From Pseudomonas lini (GTDB lineage: Bacteria; Pseudomonadota; Gammaproteobacteria; Pseudomonadales; Pseudomonadaceae), in contig NZ_JAUSSR010000004.1 in assembly GCF_030812475.1 (NCBI RefSeq), positions 248,001 through 312,000 of the forward strand: DNA of 64,000 nucleotides. The letters run 5' to 3'. Made by a program: the position numbers and the translations under genes. How positions within the stretch are numbered: position 1 is the stretch's first letter; each line of letters opens with the position of its first letter. The notes beneath the pieces were generated by a model. It ran no database searches, was not told the origin of the DNA, and saw only the letters and a list, made by a program, of their open reading frames with translations. Positions 57,503 to 64,000 of this stretch are shown here, piece after piece.

Positions 57503-58908
57503 GACTGAACAGCATTACCTTCGTGCCGGAGTTTCTCCAGGGCGTAACTGCGGGTGGTGTTGAGGAAACGGTAACGGCTCACACCGCTGCCCTGCTCCAG
57601 CGACAGCAAGGATTTGAGCGCCAGGCGTTCGATCACCTCCATCAGGCGGCCAGGCAGCAGCTGCGCGCAACCGATCACGCCAATTGCCGCCTCCAGGGTA
57701 AAGGCCATCTTGAAAACCGCCAGGCGCTGCAACACGGCCTGCTCCACCGGACTCAGCCGTTCATGGCTCCAGTCCAGCGCCGCTTGCAGGGTTTGATGCC
57801 GTGGGACCGCCGTGCGCCGGCCCTGGGTCAGCAGCTGAAAACAATTGTCGAGCTGGGCGTGCAAACCGACCAGCGCCAACGCGTCGATTTGCGCTGCCGC
57901 CAGTTCGATGGCCAGAGGCAAACCATCGAGCCGCCGACAGATTTCCGTTACAGCCTGCAGGTCCTGTTCCCGCAGGGCAAAGCCCTGCTGACGGGCGCGG
58001 GCACGGCTGACGAACAACTGCACCGCCGAATAGCCCATGGCCTCGGTCACACTGTGCATCGCCGAAGCCGGCGGCACCGCCAGGGGCGGCAAACGTTGCA
58101 CCGCCTCCCCCGGCGCCTGCAGCGGTTCGCGACTGGTCACCAGGATCGACAACCGGGGCGCTGCCATCAGCAAGTCCTCGACCACAGTCCGGCAGGGTTC
58201 GAGCAAGTGGTCGCAGTTATCGAGCAACAGCAACATATGCCGTTGCGCCAACACGTCAAGGCGGGTGCCAATGTCCAGGTCGAGCACACGGCTCAGATGA
58301 TCAACCAATTGCGCAGGGTCATCGATCGCCGCCAGATCCACCCGCCAGACACCATCCTGATAGTGCTGCAACAGCAACTCGGCCACGCGCAGTGCCACGG
58401 TGCTCTTGCCGATGCCGGCCGGGCCGGCCAGGGTCATCAGCCGGCGAACCGGCAATTGCCGCACCAGGCTGCCGACGATCGAGTCCCGACCGGTCACCGG
58501 CGACAGCCGCGCAGGCAGGTTGTGCCGTGCTTTGTGCAGCGTCTCGAGCGAGACCGGCGTACCGTCCGGTTCGTGTTGCACCGGCGCGATGAAGCTGTAG
58601 CCGCGTTGCGGAATATTGACGATATAACGCTGCCCGTCCTGGCCGTCGGCCAACGCCCGGCGCAACGCGGCAATGTGCACCCGCAGGTTGATGTCCTCGA
58701 CCACCGACGTCGGCCAGACCCGCGCGATCAGCTCGTCCTTGCCGACCACTGTGCCGGCACGCTCCACCAGCACCTGCAAAATATCCAGGGCCCGTCCACC
58801 CATGCGCAGCGGCCGATCACCCTGCAGGACCAGTCGCTGACGCAGGTGGAACACATAGGGGCCGAATCGCAGCAGCGCTTCGCTGTTCAAATCTCTGAGG
58901 CTGTTCAT
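57421..58908 (-). CDS. Winged-helix/STAND ATPase regulator, C-terminus cut off within a REPIN
   Basis: A 495-residue protein. A winged helix (about 10-100: ALDILQVLVERAGTVVGKDE, RVWPTSVVEDINLRVHIAAL) is followed by an NTPase domain with Walker A GPAGIGKST, MLLLLDNCDHLL and GLPLAIELAAAQI, collinear with the 932-residue paralogue across the convergent gap. Homology stops right after TTRSYALEKL, and the last residues (VGASLLAMDSRAPRLAGKHA) are translated REP sequence. The whole helical-repeat half is missing. It is either a pseudogene or a short form lacking ligand control. ATG 58908 is the normal family start. Confidence 0.75.
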   Translation of the reverse strand: MNSLRDLNSEALLRFGPYVFHLRQRLVLQGDRPLRMGGRALDILQVLVERAGTVVGKDELIARVWPTSVVEDINLRVHIAALRRALADGQDGQRYIVNIPQRGYSFIAPVQHEPDGTPVSLETLHKARHNLPARLSPVTGRDSIVGSLVRQLPVRRLMTLAGPAGIGKSTVALRVAELLLQHYQDGVWRVDLAAIDDPAQLVDHLSRVLDLDIGTRLDVLAQRHMLLLLDNCDHLLEPCRTVVEDLLMAAPRLSILVTSREPLQAPGEAVQRLPPLAVPPASAMHSVTEAMGYSAVQLFVSRARARQQGFALREQDLQAVTEICRRLDGLPLAIELAAAQIDALALVGLHAQLDNCFQLLTQGRRTAVPRHQTLQAALDWSHERLSPVEQAVLQRLAVFKMAFTLEAAIGVIGCAQLLPGRLMEVIERLALKSLLSLEQGSGVSRYRFLNTTRSYALEKLRHEGNAVQSSAMRVPVGASLLAMDSRAPRLAGKHA

Positions 58909-59092
58909 GCAGGTTCTCGTGCTGGAACCGGATCGGCGCACAGTGCAGCAACGCTCTATTGCACACATCATCCAGGCTCCGGCATCTCCATCGCAAAGGG
59001 TTCAGCGCTATCTTGGCAGGCCTCGGTGACGGTACAACCACCATGGTGGGAGCGTCGCGGCCATCAAGGTGCGCACAACGGACAAGAATGCT

Positions 59093-60043
59093 CTAGCTGA
59101 ACTGTTCGCGATACTGGGTCGGGGTCAGGCCGAGCTTTTCACTGAACAGGAAACGCATGTGCCGTACGCTGCCGAAGCCGCTTTTGAAGGCCACGGTCTT
59201 GAGTGGCAGGTCACTGGTTTCCAGCAGGTTCCTGGCGCAATCGATGCGCGCACTCTGCAAAAATTCCATGGGCGTCATGTTCACTTCCCGGGTAAAGACC
59301 CTGGCGAAATGGCGTGAGCTCATGGTGGCCAAACCGGCCATGCGCTCGATGCTGAAAGTTTCATCGAGATGCTCGAGCATATAGGTCTGCACACGGGTCA
59401 CCGGCGTTTCCTGGGGGGCGACGGCAGCTGTCAAAGGACTGAATTGCGCCTGCCCGCCCTGGCGTTTCATCACCACCAGCAACACCTTGGCCACGTCCTG
59501 GGCGACTTTCTTGCCATGGTCCTCGGCGACCACCGCCAGTGCCAGGTCGATGCCGGCGGTGACACCGCCGGACGTGATGAGGTTACGGTCCAGCACGTAG
59601 ATCTGGTCGGTCTCCACCCTCGCCTTGGGAAAGCCCTTGATCAGTCGTTCGGTGTAATGCCAGTGGGTGGTGACACGGTAGCCGTCGAGCAGACCGGCAT
59701 GGCCCAGCACGAAGGCACCGGTGCAGATCGAACCATAACGGCCCGCGCGGCTGACAGCGCCGTGCAGCCAGTCAAGCAACGGCGGATGTTTTTCGTTATA
59801 GGCCCCGGGACCGCCGGGCACCAGTAGCAGGTCATAGGCCTCGGTTGCCTGATCGATGTGCCGGTCGGCCTGGACGCTGACGCCGTTGGAGGCCCGCAAC
59901 GCGCCGTGTTCGGTGCCGATGGTCGACAGCTCATAGCGCTCGGCCTGCGGCAGATAACGGTTGGCGATGGAAAACACTTCCATGGGCCCGGCCATGTCGA
60001 GCAGGAGAAAGTCGGGGAACAACACCATTGCCACGGTTTTCAT
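59093..60043 (-). CDS. GlxA-family transcriptional regulator (DJ-1/PfpI + AraC)
   Basis: A 316-residue protein. A class I glutamine-amidotransferase-like DJ-1/PfpI domain at about 1-180 (VAMVLFPDFLLLDMAGPMEV, LLVPGGPGAYN, GSICTGAFVLGHAGLLDGYR) is followed by an AraC DNA-binding domain at about 215-316 (FSIERMAGLATMSSRHFARV, PLKTVAFKSGFGSVRHMRFL). Cys in ICTGAF is the nucleophile-position residue. Regulators of this type often respond to quaternary amines or aldehydes. The target here is unknown. Confidence 0.9.
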   Translation of the reverse strand: MKTVAMVLFPDFLLLDMAGPMEVFSIANRYLPQAERYELSTIGTEHGALRASNGVSVQADRHIDQATEAYDLLLVPGGPGAYNEKHPPLLDWLHGAVSRAGRYGSICTGAFVLGHAGLLDGYRVTTHWHYTERLIKGFPKARVETDQIYVLDRNLITSGGVTAGIDLALAVVAEDHGKKVAQDVAKVLLVVMKRQGGQAQFSPLTAAVAPQETPVTRVQTYMLEHLDETFSIERMAGLATMSSRHFARVFTREVNMTPMEFLQSARIDCARNLLETSDLPLKTVAFKSGFGSVRHMRFLFSEKLGLTPTQYREQFS

Positions 60044-60392
60044 GGGTTAAAAATCACTGAAGTCAAAAGAAGATCCAACTGCCAGACACCAAATCCCTGT
60101 GAGAGCGGGCTTGCTCGCGAATACGGCGTCACATTCAACATTGTGGGTGGCTGATACACCGCTTTCGCGAGCAAGCCCGCTCCCACAGGAGGGCTGTGTC
60201 AGGCATTAAGAAGTGCTGTGCATTATGGCCAGGTATGACGCCAGCGTCGGAGCAGAATATCTGACTGCCCGTTCATTACTGTCAACTTGAGAGAGACAGT
60301 ATTTCAAAATCCATCTACTTATTGCACCAGCCAGTAACCATTAACCTTCTCCTCACTCGGACGAATCAACGTCCCCACAGGAGAATTTCATC
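60044..60392. other. Intergenic region with REPIN and pirin promoter
   Basis: An inverted REP pair occupies about 60095-60189 (CTGTGAGAGCGGGCTTGCTC and TTTCGCGAGCAAGCCCGCTC). The remaining 200 bases before the pirin gene are AT-richer (TTGAGAGAGACAGTATTTC, TTATTGCACCAGCCAGTAAC) and probably hold its promoter. No gene is seen. Confidence 0.6.
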
Positions 60393-61115
60393 ATGCTGAC
60401 CCTTCGCAAAGCTTCTGATCGCGGCGCCGCCAATCATGGTTGGTTGAAGTCCTTCCATACCTTTTCCTTCGCCAACTACCGCAACCCGAAAGAGCAGGGA
60501 TTTTCCGACCTGCTGGTAATCAACGATGATCGCGTGGCGGCCGGCAAAGGCTTTGGCCAGCACCCTCACCGCGACATGGAGATTTTCTCCTATGTGCTCG
60601 AAGGCGCCCTGGAGCACAAGGACACCCTGGGCACCGGTTCGGTGATCCGCCCCGGTGATGTGCAACTGATGAGCGCCGGCAGCGGCGTCGCTCACAGCGA
60701 GTTCAACCATTCGGCGACACGGCCGGTGCATTTCCTGCAAATCTGGATCGTGCCTCAGGAGAGCGGCGCCAAACCGCGTTATCAGCAGGAACACTTCAGC
60801 ACCCAGAAGAAACGCGGACGTCTTCAACTGATCATTTCCCCTGAGGGGACAAATGGTTCGCTGAAGGTGCGCCAGGACGCGCGGGTGTATGCCGGCCTGA
60901 TCGACGGCAAGGAAAGCGCCAGCCTGGAGCTGGGTGCGAATCGCTATGCCTATGTGCATGTAGCCCGGGGCAGCGTCGAACTCAACGGCGTGCTGTTGCA
61001 GGAAGGCGATGGCGTCAGGGTTCGCGATGAGCAGGTGTTGAACTTGAGCAAGGGTGTGGACGCTGAAGTATTGGTGTTTGATCTGCGGCCTCAGGAACTG
61101 CCGCAAATGCCATAA
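60393..61115 (+). CDS. Pirin family protein (YhhW-like bicupin)
   Basis: A 240-residue bicupin. Metal-binding residues are visible in GFGQHPHRDMEIFSYVLEG and in SAGSGVAHSEFNHS, with the second, less conserved cupin from about 150. YhhW-type pirins can act as quercetin 2,3-dioxygenases, but their role in Pseudomonas is usually unknown. AGGAG precedes the ATG by 8 bases. Length is normal. Confidence 0.92.
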   Translation: MLTLRKASDRGAANHGWLKSFHTFSFANYRNPKEQGFSDLLVINDDRVAAGKGFGQHPHRDMEIFSYVLEGALEHKDTLGTGSVIRPGDVQLMSAGSGVAHSEFNHSATRPVHFLQIWIVPQESGAKPRYQQEHFSTQKKRGRLQLIISPEGTNGSLKVRQDARVYAGLIDGKESASLELGANRYAYVHVARGSVELNGVLLQEGDGVRVRDEQVLNLSKGVDAEVLVFDLRPQELPQMP

Positions 61116-61429
61116 GATCAAAAGATCACAGCCTCGCTCCGCTCGACAGCGCCTACAGGGAACTCGATCCCCCGGTAGGCGCTGTCGTTGGAATTGGGTA
61201 TGCGATTGCTGAATCATCGGGATAGGCTGATTGCACTGAATTGCCAATAGAGACCAAAAAGATCGCAGGCTGTTGCTGTTGCTGTAGGAGCCAGGCTTGC
61301 CGGCGAAGACGTCCGTGAGATCGCCTTCGCCGGCAAGCCTGGCTCCTACAGCAACAGCCTGCGATCTTTTGATCTACCGCGCGACGACGCGGTCCCATCT
61401 ACAGATCACCTTCCACACAGGTATTCGCC
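61116..61429. other. Intergenic region with REP element and a very long hairpin
   Basis: A REP-like sequence at 61118-61165 is followed by two long complementary arms (61257-61308 and 61325-61370) around a 16-base loop. The arms contain GATCGCAGGCTGTTGCTG and TAGGAGCCAGGCTTGCCGGC, and their complements. The left arm has one extra TTGCTG. It could act as a terminator for pirin. No gene is present. Confidence 0.8.
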
Positions 61430-62428
61430 ATGACTTTGCCCCAAACCATGACCCAGATTGAAATCACCCAACCCGGCGGCCCCGACGTCCTGCAACCACG
61501 CCAGGTCCCCGTCCCCACCGTAGCGGCCGGCGAAATACTGATCCGCATCCACGCTGCCGGCGTCAACCGCCCCGATGTGATCCAGCGCGCCGGCAAGTAC
61601 CCGATGAAACCCGGCATGAGCCCGATCCCCGGGCTGGAAGTGGCCGGTGAAGTCGTGGCGATCGGCCTGGGCGTCACTGAATTCATCCTCGGCGACAGCG
61701 TGTGTGCGCTGACCAATGGCGGCGGTTATGCGCAGTACTGCGTCGCCCCTGCCAGTCAGGCGCTGCCGATTCCCCAAGGCATGGACTGGCTGCAAGCCGC
61801 GGCGGTGCCGGAAACCTTCTTTACCGTTTGGGCCAACCTGTTCGACATCGGTGGCGCCAGCCAGGGCCAGCGCGCATTGATCCATGGCGGCACCAGCGGC
61901 ATCGGCACCACCGCGCTGATGTTATGTCGCGAATTCGCAATCAAGGCCTTCGCCACGGCGGGCAGTGAAGAAAAGTGTGCAGCGATCCGCAAGCTGGGGG
62001 CGGAGGCGATCAACTATCGCGATCAGGATTTCGTTCAAGTCATCCAGGAGAAAACCGCTGGCAAAGGGGTCAATGTGATCCTCGATATCATGGGCGGCTC
62101 GTACCTGAACGCGAACCTCGCGGCGCTGGGCATGGACGGTCGATTGGTGATGCTGGGCTTTCTCGGCGGCGCCCAGGCCAAAGAGGTCGACCTGATGGCG
62201 ATCCTGGGCAAACGCGCGACGATCACCGGTTCCCTGATGCGCGCGCGTACCCGCGAAGAAAAAGCTTCGATTGCCGAGCAGTTGCGCGAGTACGTCTGGC
62301 CCGTCCTTACCGCCGGTCGTTGCCTGCCAATGATCGACAAGGTTTATCCCCTGGACCAGGCCGCCCAGGCCCATGCCCGGATGGAAGCGGGCGAGCACAT
62401 TGGCAAGATTGTGTTGCAGGTGGATTGA
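61430..62428 (+). CDS. NAD(P)H-quinone oxidoreductase (zinc-type alcohol dehydrogenase-like)
   Basis: A 332-residue MDR-superfamily enzyme without the catalytic zinc ligands. The GroES-like domain (about 20-120: AAGVNRPDVIQRAGKYPMKP, PGLEVAGEVVAIG) is followed by a Rossmann domain with GGTSGIGTTALMLC and GSEEKCAAIRKLGAEAINYR. The family reduces quinones with NADPH, and this one closely follows the PIG3/Qor-like pattern. An internal ATG at 61448 (MTQIEITQPGG) is a possible alternative start. Confidence 0.9.
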   Translation: MTLPQTMTQIEITQPGGPDVLQPRQVPVPTVAAGEILIRIHAAGVNRPDVIQRAGKYPMKPGMSPIPGLEVAGEVVAIGLGVTEFILGDSVCALTNGGGYAQYCVAPASQALPIPQGMDWLQAAAVPETFFTVWANLFDIGGASQGQRALIHGGTSGIGTTALMLCREFAIKAFATAGSEEKCAAIRKLGAEAINYRDQDFVQVIQEKTAGKGVNVILDIMGGSYLNANLAALGMDGRLVMLGFLGGAQAKEVDLMAILGKRATITGSLMRARTREEKASIAEQLREYVWPVLTAGRCLPMIDKVYPLDQAAQAHARMEAGEHIGKIVLQVD

Positions 62429-62452
62429 CCACGCTCTTAAACGACCCTGAAC

Positions 62453-62640
62453 CCTGTAGGAGCGAGCTTGCTCGCGATGAGCCTGAGAGCGCCGCGGGGT
62501 GTCAGGTTTCCAGCGTTATCGTTGACGACCATCGTCGGAACGCCGCCCGGGGCAAGCTTGCTCCTACAGGAAGCGCCGCGTTTATCCTGCAAGCACGCGT
62601 TATCGTTGACGACTATCGCGAGCAAGCTTGCTCCTACAGG
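62453..62640. repeat. Cluster of REP elements
   Basis: CTGTAGGAGCGAGCTTGCTC, GGGGCAAGCTTGCTCCTACA and CGCGAGCAAGCTTGCTCCTA occur in alternating orientation, with the GTTATCGTTGACGAC spacer twice. The array resembles that behind mnxG. Confidence 0.8.
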
Positions 62641-62728
62641 GTTCAGGTGAACGGCTGTCGAAATTTTTCCCGCGCCGAGCACGCTTCTGCTAAAACCCGA
62701 ACTTCAGCTTTTTGCCGGGGACCGCCCA

Positions 62729-63673
62729 ATGCCCGCTTCCCTCCTCGCTCGTCTACACCGACGCTGGCTGGCGCTGCTGTGCATGGCCGCGCTGGTCGTC
62801 GGCCTGCCTGTGGGCTGCGCGGTGCTGGAGCATAAGGAGCGGGAGCTGCTGTTCCGCATCGAACCGGGGAATGCCAGTTGGTACAGCGGGCTGCCGAGCA
62901 GCGTCCAGGAGTTCGAGCTGCAGCCCAAAAGCTTCAAGCCCGGACAAAGCATCCATGGCTGGTGGTGGCCGGCGGAGCGGGCAAACGCGCCGGCGATCCT
63001 CTACCTGCATGGCGTACGCTGGAACCTCACCGGGCAGCTGTTTCGCATCCAGCAGCTGCAAGCACTCGGATACTCGGTGCTGGCCATCGATTACCGCGGT
63101 TTCGGCCAGAGTCATGGCGACCTGCCGTCGGAAGCCACGGTGTACGAAGATGCACGGGTTGCCTGGGAACGCTTCAAACTGCTGCAACCGGACGCGAACA
63201 AACGGCTGATCTACGGTCATTCGCTCGGCGGCGCCGTGGCCATCGACCTGGCGGCCGAGCTGGGCAAGGCAGCCGCAAAAGACCAGGCCCCGGTGCCGGC
63301 TCGCGGCCTGGTCATCGAGTCGACCTTCACGTCCCTGGCCGATGTCGCCACGGCGATGGCCAACACCTCCCTGCCGGTGCGCTGGCTGCTGTCGCAGAAA
63401 TTCGATTCCATCGACAAGATCGCCGAGATCAACATGCCGTTGCTGGTGGTCCACGGGCTCGACGACCGCTACGTACCGCCGCGCTTCAGCGAGCAATTAT
63501 TCAATGCGGCCGTAGAACCCAAGCGGCTGTTGCTGGTGCCCGGCGCATCGCACAACAACAGCATGAGCCGGGGTGGGCAGGTCTACCGCAAGGCGCTGGA
63601 CAGCTTGATCCAGTCGACGCCGCCGGCCCGGGTCGCCGGGCCGGCAGTGACTCGTCGTGCTCGGGAGTCCTGA
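62729..63673 (+). CDS. Alpha/beta hydrolase, membrane-anchored
   Basis: A 314-residue protein with an N-terminal hydrophobic segment (WLALLCMAALVVGLPVGCAV) that is either a signal anchor or a lipoprotein signal (VGC). An alpha/beta-hydrolase fold follows: oxyanion region ILYLHGVRWNL, nucleophile Ser in YGHSLGGAVAI, then VVHGLDDRYVPP (Asp) and GASHNNSM (His), giving the full triad. It resembles BEM46/YfhR-like serine hydrolases. The physiological substrate is unknown. Confidence 0.88.
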   Translation: MPASLLARLHRRWLALLCMAALVVGLPVGCAVLEHKERELLFRIEPGNASWYSGLPSSVQEFELQPKSFKPGQSIHGWWWPAERANAPAILYLHGVRWNLTGQLFRIQQLQALGYSVLAIDYRGFGQSHGDLPSEATVYEDARVAWERFKLLQPDANKRLIYGHSLGGAVAIDLAAELGKAAAKDQAPVPARGLVIESTFTSLADVATAMANTSLPVRWLLSQKFDSIDKIAEINMPLLVVHGLDDRYVPPRFSEQLFNAAVEPKRLLLVPGASHNNSMSRGGQVYRKALDSLIQSTPPARVAGPAVTRRARES

Positions 63674-63676
63674 GGC

Positions 63677-64000
63677 TCAGCGATACCCCCTGGCCTGCAA
63701 GTTGAACAACTGCGCATAGCGCCCGCCCGCCGCCACCAGACTGTCGTGGTCACCCCGCTCCAGGATCGAACCCTGATCCAGCACGATGATGTGATCGGCA
63801 TTGCGCACGCTGGAAAAGCGGTGGGAAATCAGTAGCGTCATGCGGCCTTCGGTGTGCTCGCTGAAGTGCTCGAACACCGCCGCTTCCGCCGCCGGGTCGA
63901 GCGCCGAGGTCGGCTCATCGAGAATCAGGATGTCGGCCTCGCGGCGCATGTAGGCGCGGGACAAGGCGATCTTCTGCCATTGCCCGCCGGACAGTTCCTG
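63677..64000 (-). CDS. ABC exporter ATP-binding protein, C-terminal part
   Basis: The end of a nucleotide-binding domain is visible, running off the right edge: signature LSGGQWQKIALSRA, Walker B DILILDEPTSALDPAAEAAV, switch His in LISHRFSSVRNADHIIVLD, and the D-loop. The FSSVRNADHI form is typical of fused exporter subunits (MsbA/LmrA-like, membrane domain plus ATPase). It converges on the hydrolase gene with 3 bases between the stop codons. Confidence 0.9.
   Translation of the reverse strand, partial: QELSGGQWQKIALSRAYMRREADILILDEPTSALDPAAEAAVFEHFSEHTEGRMTLLISHRFSSVRNADHIIVLDQGSILERGDHDSLVAAGGRYAQLFNLQARGYR

Noticed and set aside
62437..62682. Small frames containing GASLLA-type residues, here and near the other REP clusters
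   Set aside because: They are translations of REP repeats, not genes.

Overview
The window comes from a Pseudomonas, most likely of the P. fluorescens group. The evidence is high-GC coding sequence on both strands, many REP/REPIN intergenic repeats with the GTAGGAGCGAGC core, a DUF6124-type gene, and the overall gene content. No rRNA, tRNA, CRISPR array or transposase is visible.

Region 1 (1-5.8 kb) holds a partial small gene, an AttEFGH-like ABC export set (ATPase, FtsX-type permease, lipocalin-like lipoprotein), a HigB/HigA-type toxin-antitoxin pair with a perfect operator-like palindrome, and a small secreted protein.

Region 2 (5.8-46.5 kb) is the core of the window and reads as one manganese-oxidation supercluster. 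It contains a sigma-54 response regulator (MnxR-like) and two paralogous sensor kinases (MnxS-like). It has a McoA-like multicopper oxidase followed by a SCO-cytochrome c fusion, and a giant 1939-residue MnxG-type multicopper oxidase. Behind mnxG come a beta-propeller protein, two SCO copper chaperones, a cytochrome c/ligand-binding fusion and a SurA/PpiC-type isomerase. A curli system is present: two secreted paralogues plus CsgB- and CsgA-like curlins at 14.8-20.4 kb, and CsgE, CsgF and CsgG at 22.0-23.8 kb. csgEFG lie at the end of one long operon that begins with a stand-alone receiver protein and encodes a type II secretion/type IV pilus-like machine (GspE, PilM/N/O/P-like proteins, a TPR secretin, three pseudopilins). 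The missing parts of that machine (GspG, GspF) and a lytic transglycosylase sit on the far side of mnxG.

The main observation is regulatory. Four transcription units (mcoA, the secreted-protein/curlin operon, the secretion/csgEFG operon, mnxG) each carry a good -24/-12 sigma-54 promoter just upstream. Each also has one or two palindromes of the form CCCC-N6-GGGG about 75-140 bp further upstream. mnxG also has a consensus IHF site in between. This predicts one enhancer-binding protein, probably the local MnxR, switching on two oxidases, their copper and redox helpers, a dedicated secretion machine and an extracellular amyloid scaffold.

Region 3 (46.6-64 kb) is ordinary accessory and housekeeping sequence: LysR, AraC and GlxA-type regulators, an MscS channel with a cyclic-nucleotide domain, an amidohydrolase/isochorismatase/monooxygenase operon, two large winged-helix ATPase regulators (one truncated inside a REPIN), pirin, a quinone oxidoreductase, an alpha/beta hydrolase and the end of an ABC exporter. 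Most intergenic gaps here are REPINs.
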